Of a stretch of 64,000 nucleotides of DNA, positions 24,401 to 36,971 are shown piece by piece; the stretch's first letter is position 1; every line of letters begins with the position of its first letter. Origin of the DNA: Panaeolus papilionaceus (lineage: Eukaryota > Basidiomycota > Agaricomycetes > Agaricales); assembly GCA_015501605.1 (NCBI GenBank), contig JADNRZ010000009.1, positions 496,001-560,000 of the forward strand, read 5' to 3'. The notes under the pieces were generated by a model, which saw only the letters and a program-made list of their open reading frames with translations, searched no databases and was not told where the DNA came from. The position numbers and the translations under genes were made by a program.

Positions 24401-27400
24401 CGAATGTGAAGAGCGTCAAAAGTCCGATGTGTCGAGTGGAAAACACACGGTCTGTCAAGTGAAACTTCTTCAACGCTGACACCAGACACAAAAAGAACAT
24501 GACTGCTGGCATTATGCACATCACCAGTTTGAGTAACTAACACCCTTCTACAATCGATCATTCTGCCGTTCTTAATTTTATACTCAGCGGCATTACATAC
24601 GGTCCCTGCGGCACTGTGCCATGATGTCGTATCCTCGCCCCGCTTCGTCCTATCCTTAGTATACGGGCCTAACTTAAGCTCTAAGGTGTATGAACACGCA
24701 GCGTAAGCTTAACAACTGATAACAACATAGCTGAGGCTTCTTGGGGCTATATGTATGCTTCAAACCACCATGCGTTTAAATGTTACCTCATTACTTGTGC
24801 AGTTCGTAAACAGCGCCGCATCGGCGGCATAGATCAGCGGGCTTCTGGCTCTATTATTCCGAGAATCCGCCAGCTGTTTCTCAGAAAGACATGATGTCCA
24901 TATCAACAACGGCATGAGAACTTCCCTGCTTGAGAAGGGTGTTATCACTCGCGTAGCCCTGCGAGGAAGTAATGATTTGTCGGTAGCCGCTGCCTCCGGT
25001 ACTCAGGTTAACGTTATAGCCATCGCACCCTCAAAAATTGAGTCAATAAGCTACCGAGGGTGGCGCCGCTGTTACTAAACACGATAAACCTCATGTTTAA
25101 TACTTGACACTTGTCAGATGTAGGAACTAAATATTATTCTATTTCTCGATACGCCGCCTTCGATCGTCAACGAGCAACGGGGGCTCGAGCGCCAGGAATG
25201 GGATTGCTTTAGCCTGTTTTGGTATGGCAACGGAGTGTGGCGCATTCTTTCAGGGAGCGCGATCACTTTGTTCGGCTTCTTGCCGCGTACGCGCCTTCGA
25301 ACACATTCCATATGATTAAAATTGACAATTGCGTTCACTGGACTACTGATGGTTTTACCGCTAGCATTTGAACTTGAACCAAAGCGCTTGAGTGTTACTC
25401 GTGATCAGCACATCTGCACGTTCATTGTTCAGACAGTTGTGTTAAGTGTAGAGAAGAATAATTTCGTTTTAAGGATGTGGCATGACAGGATCAACCGCAT
25501 ATTCCATGCATTTTCCAATGGAAGCACCCTATGCCCTGAGGATCATGATACAAATGCGTATTCAATGAAGGCAGCCTCTGGGGACCCTTTTCATTCTTCA
25601 ACGATGGCTCAGGTGGACGATGACATATTCCAAGTCGATCGAGGGGGTTTCACGTGGCTTAGGCCTTACAGTGTCCTCCATCACAGAATAATAGGCACAC
25701 CACAATCTCGAGACCGCATGACGGACAACAAATCTAGGCACCGGTCACAAGGTATCCGCTTGCCTGCAAGAGGAGTATCGAAGTGATCGTCGACGGTATT
25801 CATGATGACACTCACAAGGCACTGTGAACTTTGAGGACTTGTCCGTGATAATGTGCAGTCGGTCACAGTCTTTCACCAGTGTACACCTCTTCAAATTAGC
25901 CCATATGATAAGTAAAACCTTTTCAACCTCCTTTGACACGTTGTAATCCATTCACATGTAATTGCTACCCATGCGTCCGACGTCGAGCGACAATTCGGAA
26001 GTAACTCGAGACCAAGCATCTGTTTACGAAGAAACGGGCTCGAATCAAGGTCAAGCCTTAATCGAGGTGAATGGCCGCCTTGTTTACTCTATTTGTAAGC
26101 CCACAATGTCCCTCGCCCAAAGCTCGGAGACATTAATAGTGAGGTTCTTTCCCCTGTCCTTCATTTTCGGGTTGGTGGTAGTATATACAGGCACCGAGAT
26201 CAAACTTACTTTAAAAATCCCTATTCTGATTTATATGGGTTGACCGAACCCGTGTGCCTACTTGTGATGTATACAATTGTAGCTTATGTCGAGCCAAAAC
26301 TCGATATGTATTCTCATAGAGTGTCCCGCGGACGGGGTTACTAATCCCTTTTTCATAGCCCGGACACCTGAAGGGCATATGCCACCCTTCCGTAAGCCCT
26401 GAAAGAGTACCGGAGCAGCTCCTGATTTTGCGCCATAACGGCATTATCTTGCGCATTTGTAGCAACATGTACATGCTCCACGATCTCTTACATGCAATAG
26501 CCGCCGTTGATACGGCAAAGTGGCACGGTACATGCGGCCCTGACCTGCCTATTTGTAGTTACCAAGCCCGTGTTCGCACCATCATAAGGACAACAGTTGG
26601 GAAAGCAAACTCCTGAGTAGTGATTCGGTTCGATTTGAGTTAGAGAGACCTGTTGAATCGTGACGCAAATCAGTTTGTGAGTTTCGCTGAAAATGAGGTC
26701 AGGAAGAGATGCTCTATTTTTATTCGAATAGAATTCGATTGAATGTGCTGTAGAGATTCGCAGTCTTAATAAAAGGCCGTGCGTATGAGGGCTTGTATTC
26801 ATCACCTTCTTCGGACATGAGCTAATGCAAGAGAGCCAAAGGCACCCACAAGTCTTCAAGACAGTAGACCGTGAATGAGCCATATGATCGAGCTCAATGA
26901 AAACCATCTACATACTCAAAGCCGTACTTATGATTACCGTGCGAGAACGCTGAGATACTATCTACTGAAGCAGTCAGCAATAAAGCAAACAAATTTCTGT
27001 TTATCGATGATGGGGAGGTGGTGAATGTCGCACATGTACGACTATACTGTATGCATATAGATGACCATGAGGACACTTCACTCTCGCTTTCGAGAACTGA
27101 TGCTCGAAGCATGCTAATAACCCCACACAATTCAGTTCTTATTTGTCGTTGAATAGTCAATGACAAAGAAGCCCCTGTCTGGTGGCGATTGCATTGATCC
27201 AAATCATCCGGCGGATGTTTATTCACCCATGACCAAAACCAAAACTACTGCAGTTACCTCGAAGTTCAAAGCACCATCTTCGTGTTCTCGGGTTCGGTTA
27301 TATTAATCCTTACTGATAGGCACAAAATTTTCCGCTTTCCGAACCAGAGAGACAGGTATTGACTTAATGAGAACAGGGTGCGTGAATCAGCACTCAAAAT

Positions 27401-27768
27401 GGGCAAAAAAGCCGGAAAGATAGATGCCATTAGGCCAGAATGAGGGTGCCGAATGTACTCCAGCGATCCGTAGATGTTCCTTTGGAACCTCCGACCGCAG
27501 GAAATGAGAATTTCACAAGTACGATCGGCTCACTATCAGTCAGAGAAAAACTGATAAGAGTTTACGGAATCTCGTTATCGTGTAAACGTTTCCCTAGGCA
27601 ATTGCACCCTATCGACAGTAATACAACATTTTTACCCTGAGAAAGGTGCCAGTACTTACCTATCTTACGTTGCGGCAATGGCTAAAGAGGATAAATCATC
27701 ATTGCAGCGCATTTGAATTACAGGGATGAAATAGCAATACAGGGCATCAATAGCCTTCTCGTAGGAGA
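21490..27768. other. 6.3-kb gene-poor region
   Basis: Many unconnected frames of 60-154 codons exist on both strands (longest 25322-25786 plus and 26488-26907 minus). None has a recognisable motif, splice-linked neighbour or signal peptide. I found no tRNA, transposase, reverse transcriptase or terminal repeat by eye. It may hold decayed mobile DNA or long untranslated regions. Confidence 0.4.
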
Positions 27769-29543
27769 TTACTTCCAGATGTCCACACCCCAGTTCTTGC
27801 TCGGGTCAACAGACCGGACCGGTGTGTGACTGCGAGCTGCATTCTCGAGCTTGTTAAATGCGTCAGATGGAAGTGCTTTCACTAAAATGGCAGTTCAAAA
27901 GAAGATCGCTGGCTGTATATCGAGAATCGACCTATGTACCTTGGAAGTTTTCCTCGATACGGGAAGGTGTGACGCTTTTGGGAAGAACGACAGTCTATAG
28001 GAAGTTCGTCAGACTTCAGATAAGAGCACCAATAGAGATTCGGCGAAATTAATAGAAAGCGAAAAAAAGACATACACCGCGTTGAACATGCCAAGAAATG
28101 TAAACCTGAGCTGGTGTAAGGCCAAGTTCTCGAGCGATGGATTTCACCTGGCCCAAGTGAAGTGTTAAGGATTAGTTGTTGGCTAAGATTGCGCAATGAT
28201 ATCACCTCTGGGATCTGAAGGCTCTCCTTCACTTTCTCAGCGCTTCCGAGCGGCGAATAAGCCTCAAGAAGCAAACCATTGTCTTTGGACCACTGTAGTA
28301 CGAATGTCCATGAGATATATCGACAATAAACGAACACCTGTGTCATCTCTTACTTGCAGCAGCTCAGGTTGAGGGTTCCAGTAACTCAACTCGACTTGAT
28401 TTATGGCAGGCTTGATTTTAAGAGGATTCGCAGTCAAATTTTGGATCCTGCGAATGTTGAAGCTGTAGGCACAGTTGGATGATTAGTATACAAAGTTCAA
28501 TTTCTGATCGACAGCATGAACATACTTGCTAATCCCAATATTTCTAACCTTCCCCTTTGCAACCATGTCTTCGAGCTTTTTCCATGTAGGATACGGATTT
28601 TCTGTCAGGCCATGGTCGACCACATTCTTGCTACCTTTCTTGAACGCGACAGGCCTATGAACCAATTAGGCTTTCTGTTGGATACATCGCATACAGGACT
28701 TGCCAGTGAATGAGGTAAAGGTCAAGATAATCCGTTCCAAGCTTGGAGAGCGACTCGTCCAAAGCAGGCTCGACATCCTCTGGTTCGTGAAAAGTATTCC
28801 AAAGTTTGGAGGTGAGCCAAATTTGATTCCTAGGAATTCCACTATCTTTGATGGCAGCCCCAACCTCGGCTTCATTCTGTTGAATTCGGAGATTCACTCG
28901 GTAAGGAGAGTGTTGCGTTTTCCGAGACTTTTAATACTGACCCCGTAGATCCAGGCATCATCAATGTGACGGTATCCAGTTTTTAATGCAGTCTAAATTC
29001 AGAATGTTATTGCTTGATTTGCTCATGTAATGGGCCGCTGAAAATAATGCACCTTAACAGCATTGCCTACTTCTCCGGGGCTGGCCCGCCAAACACCTAC
29101 ATAGTTTCACAATCACCATACGCATCAACTGTCCATGTGCAAGAGGTTTGGCACTCACCCAAAGCTACAGATGGGATCTTATCTCCCGATGGAAGGGTAT
29201 AATGTGTGGGAAGTTCGCCATTGACCAGACTAGACAAGTAGTCGTAGTTGGCGTTCTGAGAGGCATTATCGTGCACAAGACGGTGCATAGCAGATTTACA
29301 ATTGTATCTCAGGGCAGCAAAACTACTACCCCTGAGAGCATGATAAGCTACCAGGCTAACCATTACAAAGGCGATAAACGAGAAGTGAAATACGCGGCGG
29401 CGAGAACGACGGAATGGACAATCCGAATGTTGGCCAGAAGGAAGCTCGACCTCAGTCTTGATGTTGGGAGACGCCTCGATGTCTTTGGTGTCCTCGTGGT
29501 CAAAGTTGGGCACCGCTTGGTAGTTGTGAGTTGCAGGGGCCAT
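27769..29543 (-). CDS. Aldo-keto reductase with N-terminal membrane anchor (ten exons, 408 aa)
   Basis: Ten exons total 1227 nt in frame: 29159-29543, 29054-29097, 28942-28992, 28695-28876, 28526-28654, 28354-28462, 28206-28292, 28076-28147, 27940-27994 and 27769-27881. The first 128 codons carry a basic RRSRRR patch and a hydrophobic span ([20 protein letters not shown]), then run without a break into the AKR start [18 protein letters not shown]. The catalytic tetrad context is present: Asp and Tyr in [15 protein letters not shown], Lys in LTSKLWN, and His in LYLIHW. NADPH-site blocks include [10 protein letters not shown] and [18 protein letters not shown]. The family reduces aldehydes and ketones with NADPH and is normally soluble and about 310 aa. 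The anchor predicts a type II membrane enzyme, possibly ER or Golgi lumenal. One intron (28655-28694) is only 40 nt. Confidence 0.85.
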
Positions 29544-29863
29544 GATTGCGTGTTGAGAAAGTTGAAACCATTTACCCAGGCTGCTACCATATCAACTCTA
29601 AAATTAGAAAGATGCCGGTGGCCCGTGATCCGGCAATCATGTTGGCACGTTGACTGACCAAGCTTTCTCAGCAAGCGCTCAGCAACCATTGAACGTTAGA
29701 GACTCAGCAGCTCACATGGCACATAATAATTTGAAATCCAACCGAGTATATATATATGTCCTTATTCTACCTTGATATTGATACCCTACACAGGAAAAAT
29801 ATTGAACCACAGTCATACAAACGGTGTATTGATATTAAAAGGAAGATGTAAAATACCAATCAT

Positions 29864-32053
29864 TTAGACTTGCATTTCCACTGCCTTACTGTTCCAAAAG
29901 GCACATCGCACTACCAGTTTATCAGAGACATCCTCCATCGCAACGCCATTTGGATTTAGGAGAATACGTCGACTTTTCGAGAGAGGATCTTCAGGCTAAT
30001 TGCATCGTGGAAAAGAGATACGGGGTTAAACATCAGGTGATAAGGAAAGAATAAACAACAGTACGCACCTGCCATACAGGACCGTTGAGAGAGGCGGGGT
30101 TGCCACGTGCAACGAAGGAGGTCCAATATTGTCTCATCGTCGTAAACAGGGCAAGATCACTTGTGTCTGAGTCGTCAGGCATTGCAAATTGTGCGTCGAG
30201 TTCGTCATGATGATTGGAACCCAAATGCGGGTTATCATAACTGATGATAGGAAAGTCAGTAATCTTCAAGAAGAGGAGTAGAAAAAGTAACTCGCTGGTA
30301 TTGGTACACCGAATTCCCGCCAGCTGATACCTTGGAAGCTAGAAGAACACTCGGGCAGATATACCTGGCTTCGCCATACATCTGCTGTGCTTGGAGACTG
30401 ATGGAACCTTCATAGTCCGCTAATGGATAATGCTCGAACGCCTGGTTGACCGTAGCTGGAGTGATCCTTGGATACTGACCAGGAAGAAATTTAAAATCGT
30501 CGTTCCGTTTGCATTTGGCATTGAGGTGTTGGCAGAAGGATCGACTAGTGTTGCGGACCACTTTGACCCTTCGTTCGTATTTGATCCAACAAGCATTGCG
30601 ACTTGGGTGAACAGCCCGGTACTGAATCCCTGGAACGGACTTTGTTGGACGTAAGTCCCATCTATGATGGGGCCATATCCGAACAACGTCGCAGGGCGAG
30701 CGTTGAGGGTTTTGTTGCCTGCCAAAGCCAGCTGTTTGCTCGTCAGGCCTCGAAGGCAAGACACCGTCTTTGTCCCTGTCGTTGAACACCCTCTGTACAA
30801 GCCAATTAATTAAACACCACAAAATAAAAGGAGGATAGGCTGACGCATTTTTTGCAAAGTCATTAAACACATTTTGTACCTGTGAGTCTGTGTTATTTGG
30901 CGTAAACCCAAATGGAGGGCTTTCTATTATCGCAGAATGAAACAGCGTCTGATTGCTGCTACGGTTTGCCATCATCTGTATAATTGTATTTAGAAGGCAT
31001 GCGACAAGAGGACGAATTAGGAACATACATGGAACATCGCAGAACCAGCACCGGCAGATTGGCCCCACAACGTCACACGTCTGCAATAGCGTTTATGAGG
31101 AAAGGGAGTCACAAAATAACAAACTCTTACCCTGGGTCACCACCGAATTTGAAAATATATTTTTGCACCCACTGAAGAGCGGCCTTTTGATCCAATAGAC
31201 CGGCGTTTAAATTACCATCAGCAACAATCTGTGAACCACCTTCAAACATATCAAAACATGAACAGGAGGGATCAAATTTCAAGTTCGGCATACCAAGAAA
31301 ACCAAACTGGCCCAGACGGTAGTCGAAGGATACCAAAATAAGTGGTTCAGCGGCTGTTCGTAAGATCAACTCTGGCAACGCGGTGTGGCTGCTTCCTGAT
31401 TGGTAACCTCCACCTGAACATAAATAAGCTCCATGTGTTGCGTATGTCGACGTTTATGCCTCGACAACGTACCATGAAACCAAACTAGAACAGGTAATTT
31501 GTCGGTAACCTGAGTGTTGATTGGGATGTAGACCTAAATTTTTCAAGATGTGTTGGTACACATAACAAAGGGGCATAGGGAGTTGATTGATAGTCACATT
31601 GCCGAATAGGCAGTCCTCTGACGTCTGTGTGGCGACGGTGATTTGACTAGCGCGAACGCATGCTGTCCCGAACTAGAACATTTATAACATTCGGGGTTAA
31701 TCGGAGAGGAGGGTGTAAGAGAAGAATTTAATACCTCAGTGGCGTCTATGGTTCCAAGCTTCTTCGAAGGCGGAGATATGGGTGCTCGCCACCTTAAATT
31801 CCCTATCGGGGGATCTGCATAGGGTATACCTTGAAAGTAAATAATGCCCGTAGTTGTATTTCTCAAGCCTTTGAGCGTTGCATCTATACATTATTTATCG
31901 ATTGGCAGATGAACCACCCTGAAGGGAGCCATACGCACAGTCCAACGCTATCGAGGCTCCTACCAGAGTCCCAGTTTGGCGCCCTGCGACTCTCGAGGCC
32001 GTGACATAAACGAAGTGAACGAGTGAAGTCAGGAGAGCGAGGTAGAATATCAT
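29864..32053 (-). pseudogene. Carboxylesterase type B, copy A, with a frameshift (possibly decaying)
   Basis: Starts MIFYLALLTSLVHFVYVTAS (signal peptide) at 32053. Blocks in order: IIYFQGIPYADPPIGNLRWR, CLFGNV, VYIPINTQVTDKLPVLVWFHG, FDYRLGQFGFLGGSQ, NAGLLDQKAALQWVQKYI, GDPGRVTLWGQSAGAGSAMF (catalytic Ser), SNTNEGSKW (Glu) and YDNPHLGSNHHDEL (His). It ends AFWNSKAVEMQV. All introns match copy B. However, at about 30480-30487, LNF and GQYPRITP are in different frames, one base short relative to copy B (NFLNGQYPNIT). The donor at 30295 is GC instead of copy B's GT. A 38-nt GT-AG removal at the frameshift could restore the frame while deleting conserved residues. Either a young pseudogene or an odd splice form; an assembly error is possible. 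Confidence 0.75.
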
Positions 32054-32086
32054 GGTAGCACAACGATGTACCCCCTTACCCTGAGC

Positions 32087-32095
32087 TATTTTATA
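32087..32095 (-). promoter_or_regulatory. TATA box of carboxylesterase copy A
   Basis: TATAAAATA on the minus strand about 34 nt upstream of the ATG at 32053. The same motif stands at the same distance before copy B, so it was duplicated with the gene. It implies a very short 5' untranslated region. Confidence 0.55.
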
Positions 32096-32758
32096 CTGTT
32101 TTGTTAGATGTTCCGCCAAAACTTTGGAAGAGACAATTCCCCGCGTTGACACCATGAAACCTGTGCAATCTATGAGTGAGCGAGGTCAGGGGACCACGAA
32201 TTATGCCCAGCAGAGGGCATTGCTATTAAACGTATTCCACACGTCCTGCCTGGCAGATGCCACTGTGTCATTTAGCTTGCGAAGAGCAGTTCTAAGAATA
32301 GATTGGACCTTGGCCAATATTGTCTTAAAAGCCAAGATAATGGATTCGCATAATTCCGATTGAGAGTGAGGGTTGTTGATGCCCTTGGCGTTGGCACTCG
32401 CATGTTCGTATTCACCTATTCACGCGACATATAGGAGAGCAATTGTGAGATAAATTGACACATTCATTGCCTATCGCGGCTACGCAGTGAACAACGAACA
32501 TGGCGTTCACGGCTATTTTTCTACTAATTCATGAGACAAACATTTGCCAAAAAATCAACCTCGATCAAGATCTTTCGCACCTTGTTCGCACCTTCCAATT
32601 AATATCCAAGGAGTCCAGGCTGGTCACTTCTTCGAACAGCACCCCCAACGCAGCCCCTTTTGAATTCCACTAGGAGGGAGATAAATCAGATTTTCCGATA
32701 TGGTCACCCTAATGATACAAGAAACAAATTCGAAGACAAAATAACTTGAAGTGTTGCT

Positions 32759-34932
32759 TTAAATTTGTAGTTCTGCAGCCTTGCTACTCCAAAAGGCACA
32801 TCGTGCGGTGAGTGCATCCGGGACATCCTCCATTGCCACATTATCAGGTTGTAGAAGGATGCGCGGGCTACCTGCAACAGACGCTACAGGCTAATGTAAC
32901 GAAAAACACGGTGAAAATGAGCACCCTTCAAATGAGTATATGACACACACTTACCTCCCAGTCAGTGCCGTTGCTAGAGCTTGGGAAACCTTGGGCGACG
33001 AAAGAAGTCCAATATTGTCTCATCGACGTGAAGAGGGCGAGATCACTATCCTCTGAATTATTAGGGGGGTCAAATTGAGCAACAAGTTCGGCCTCGTGGT
33101 TGGAGCCCAAATGGGGGTTATCGTAGCTTCAGAAAACACGTCAGTCCTATATGAAAGTTGAATTTTGCCAATAAAAGTATGAACGACTCACTGATACTGG
33201 TACGCTTGATTACCGCCGGCCGTCGCGGTGGATGCGAGTGCGACAGCTGTGCAGATATACCTCATTTCACCATACATCTGCTGTGCTTGGAGACTGACAG
33301 AGCCCTGATAATCCTCCAACGGATAAAGGGCGAAAGCTTGGCTGACTGTATCCTGGGTGATATTCGGGTATTGGCCATTCAAGAAATTAAACACAGTAGT
33401 TTCATTTGCATTAGGCATTGACGTGTTTGCCGAACGGTCTGTCAGTGTCGATGACCAGTTGGCCCCTTCGTCGGTGTTGGACCCAACCAATATCGGTACA
33501 TGACTGAATATTCCGGAGCTGAAGGCCTGGAGTGGTGTAGTTTGCACGAAGGACCCATCAACGATGGGTCCAAAGACAAATAATGTGGCAGGACGAGAAT
33601 CGAGAGTTTTGCTGCCAGCCAATGCCAGTTCTTTGCTTGTTAATTTTCGAAGACACGACATCGTTTTGGTGCCTTTAGTAGAGCACTCACTAAACAGAAA
33701 AGTCAGAGAGAACCATCTGACCAGGTACAGCTGGCTCACGCATTCTTCGCAAACTCGTTAAAGACACTTTGCACATCTGGATCGGTGTTGTTTGGTGTTG
33801 TCCCGAATGGAGGACTTTCTGCTATAACAGCGTGGAATAGACCCTGATTATCGCCATTATTTGCCATCATCTAGATGGTATTAGACACTTTAGTTAAAAT
33901 TCAACTCGAGTGCTAGATAACATACATGGAACATAGCAGAACCAGCTCCAGCGGACTGTCCCCAAAGAGTCACTCGTCTACCAATATTTTTGTAAGTCAG
34001 CGACGAATACAGCTAGATAAAGTCATACCCCGGATCTCCTCCGAAGTTGGGGATATATCTTTGCACCCATTGAAGAGCAGCTCTCTGATCCAAGAGACCG
34101 GCATTTAGCGTTCCATTCGCCGCAAGCTGTGATCCACCTTCAAACAAATCAACGGGGTCATCCATTGAACAAAGAAGTTGAGCATACCCAGGAAACCAAA
34201 CTGTCCCAGACGGTAATCGAAGGAGACAAAAACAAGGGGTTCGGCGGCTGTTTGCAAGATCAGGTCAGGGGGCGCAGTATGGCTGCTTCCTGTTTGCCAC
34301 CCTCCACCTGGATATTAAATATGTAAGTTGCGATCATCGAATTCAATACAACGTTGACGCACCATGGAACCAAACAAGAACAGGTAATTTGTCCGTCACT
34401 TGAGTGTTGATGGGGATATAAACCTGTAAGATTCAGAAGGTACATGTGTCAGTATTAAAGTCAATTCCTAGTATGCATGCTAATTAATCACATTGCGGAA
34501 AAGACAGTCTTCCGAAGTTTCCGTGGCGACTGTAACCTGACTAGTACGGACGCAAGCCGCCCCAAACTTGATGTTATGAAGTCAGAGGTTTAACTTTGAA
34601 GGAATGAACGTTGCAAGAGAAAAACCTGTGTCGCGTCTATCGTCCCAAGATTTTTTGATGGTGGTGATACAGGCGCTCTCCACCTGAGATTTCCGATCGG
34701 AGGATCAGCATATGGTATACCTTTGAAGTTGATGATACCGGTCGTTGTATTTTGGAAACCGTTGAGAGTTGCATCTATACGATACTTTTAGTCAAAGGAA
34801 TTGATATGCGTGGATTCACTTACAGTCTAGTGCAACCGAGGCCCCTACCAGATTTCCCGTTGTCTGTCGCCGTGCAACAGAAGCAGTCCATGCTAGGCGT
34901 GCTAATGAAGCCAAGATAGCAAAGTGCAGCAT
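32759..34932 (-). CDS. Secreted carboxylesterase/lipase type B, copy B (intact)
   Basis: The ATG at 34932 starts a signal peptide (MLHFAILASLARLAWTASVA). Multiple short introns separate blocks typical of fungal type B carboxylesterases: FKGIPYADPPIGNLRWRAP, VLVWFHGGGWQTGSS, FDYRLGQFGFLGGSQ, LNAGLLDQRAALQWVQRYI, GQSAGAGSAMFHMM (nucleophile Ser), VGSNTDEGANW (acid Glu) and YDNPHLGSNHEAEL (His). It ends FWSSKAAELQI. I found no frame break. The substrate is not predictable from sequence; relatives hydrolyse lipid, aromatic or acyl esters outside the cell. It is tandem to copy A with a repeat unit of about 2.9 kb that includes promoter DNA. Several N-x-S/T sites suggest glycosylation. Confidence 0.88.
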
Positions 34933-34965
34933 TTGAACACCCAGGTTCACGCCTATACTCCTCCC

Positions 34966-34974
34966 TATTTTATA
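34966..34974 (-). promoter_or_regulatory. TATA box of carboxylesterase copy B
   Basis: TATAAAATA on the minus strand, 34 nt upstream of the ATG at 34932, the same motif and spacing as copy A. Confidence 0.55.
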
Positions 34975-35452
34975 CCCCTTGCATTAAGGAGTAAAAAATT
35001 CCCCGGGTCGATACCAAAATCTCGGTGTCAAGTGCCAAATGAGTGAAGCTTTGAAGTAAGAGGGTCGCTAATTATGCCATGACGTTGTGTTACTATTAGA
35101 CGCAGTTCCGCACTTCCTACCTTGCGAGTGACATGTTTTTGGACTGCTCTGAGCAGTCCTATGAATAGAAGGGAAAAGACTTTGACGAAATTTGTCCGGA
35201 AAGCCGAGATAAAGAGCTTGTAACGCCAATCGAAACTGACACCTGTTCACAGATAATGGATGTAATAGCTTCATACTCGCACGTCGAAGTGCACGTCCAT
35301 CAGGAGGTTAGCTTAACACGGTGGACCGCCGGTCGCCTCGACGGAATAGACTATATCGCGGCTACCTATGACATTAGCGATACGGTATCGTCGGGGGTTC
35401 TTCTGCACATTCATGAGAGAAAAACTCGGTAAGTATAAAAATGGTTCGCACA
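34975..35452. repeat. Upstream part of the esterase duplication (pairs with about 32096-32480)
   Basis: Blocks around the TATA box, an 'aattatgcc' block, a 'ctattaaacg/ctattagacg' block and a 'tatcgcggctac' block occur in the same order upstream of both esterases. The tandem duplication therefore covered gene and promoter. No gene lies here. Confidence 0.55.
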
Positions 35453-36971
35453 TTAATATACAGGGAATGTCTGGTCGACCTCCCGTGACCATGCCCTCAA
35501 CCCGCCGGTGACATCTTTCACAACCAAATGTCGCGCTGAGGACTTCGCTGCCTCTTTCAATGCATGCGCAGCAATCTGAGAGTCATTCCCCAGCCGGCAA
35601 AGTAGATATGTTTCGGTGTCATCTTTATCCGGTAGGAAGCCTTCTGGGTTCGCTACGAGCTCCTGCAGCAAGACGTCTATCGAAGAGAAGGGGTCAGATC
35701 GTGGCGATCGAGGTGATAATCAATTACATACTTGTTGCCCCAGGTAACTGACAAATCCCAAATTCAGTAGGGGGTCGAACGTCAATAACCTTGATTTTAT
35801 CTGCTTTCTCTTCCAAAATGTCGTGGAACTCCTGTACCACTTATTTAGAACCATGATTAAAGTTGTGCCGCTGTATCTACTCACCTTCACAGATACGCGA
35901 GATCCTGCATTTCCTTCAATCAGGCCTCGACTTTCCCAGTCAGGACGAGGTCCCCCACAAAACTGAACATAATCAGTTTCGCTGATCTGCCCAACTTTCA
36001 GCCCATCAACACCACAAGCAGGGCAGGTAGCTTTCTTTGGGCCAAGTTTCATGCTTCGGAAAGGTGATGAACTCAAAGCGGAAAATATGAGGAGTCGTTG
36101 TTCGTTGTCTGATGTTGTTGAGAAGGGGTAGGAGCAAAGACGGTAGCTGCCACATACCATGAAGTCCCGTAATAATTTTAATGGTCTCCAGCGCCTGTAA
36201 ATTTCCAATTACCCCAGTGACTGCACCCAGGACGCCCAGTTCGTCGCAGGTGCCCGTTGCAGTGGGTGAAGGTGGTTTGGGAAACATACAGCGGTAACAC
36301 TGAGTGTTCTGGGCAAGGTTATACGTACACAGCTGTCCATGGAACATCTGGGCTGCCCCACTGACGAGGGGCTTTCCAAGGGCTACGGAGGTATCGGATA
36401 GAAGATATCGCGTTGGTGCGTTATCTGTGCAGTCAAGAATAATGTCGTAATCTTGTAATAGCTTGACGGCATTCTGAGAGTGAATGCTTTCCGTTATACA
36501 GTCGACTTCAACAGTGGGGTTTATCCTAGATCCAACAAATAGTTTAGTAAAATGACACAGAGATACATCATGGATGTTACATTCGAATAGCACGAGCAGC
36601 AGATTCAACTTTCCGCATTCCAACTGTGTTTTCGTTATGCAGAACCTGTCTTTGCAGATTTGACATTTCTACCACGTCATGGTCAACAATTCCAAGTCGT
36701 CCTACTTTTCATTAGCTCCATACGCCTACCAAGGCAATCGAGTGACGTACCAACCCCAGCGGCAGCAAGATACTGAAGAGCAGGGCAACCTAGTCCTCCT
36801 GCCCCGACCACAAGAACGGACGCGTTTTTCAACTTGAGTTGGCCTGTGATGCCTTTTTAATATAGATACGACAAGCTGTGGAAGCTTTGTCTTGCCAGAA
36901 AGTCCAAATCCCTGCAAAATCATTTGCCGTCCATATCGTTGGTATTCCGTCAATTCTAACTGTCGTTCCAT
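35453..36971 (-). CDS. UBA4: UBA4/MOCS3: E1-like adenylyltransferase-sulfurtransferase for Urm1
   Basis: From [20 protein letters not shown] at 36971, exons join to [40 protein letters not shown] and [15 protein letters not shown] (ThiF/MoeB nucleotide-binding domain). Then come [18 protein letters not shown], the zinc pairs CYRC and CPAC, and the catalytic-cysteine block [17 protein letters not shown]. The C-terminal rhodanese domain has the active cysteine in [10 protein letters not shown] and ends [12 protein letters not shown]. Family knowledge: Uba4/MOCS3 activates Urm1 (tRNA wobble-uridine thiolation, urmylation) and in many fungi MOCS2A for molybdopterin. All expected parts are present. 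The first intron (36844-36895, 52 nt) uses a GC donor. Cytoplasmic. It lies head-to-tail with GH131, about 270 bp apart. Confidence 0.95.

Noticed and set aside
25322..25786. 154-codon plus-strand frame
   Set aside because: No motif, signal peptide or splice-linked neighbour; open frames of this length occur by chance in a window this size.
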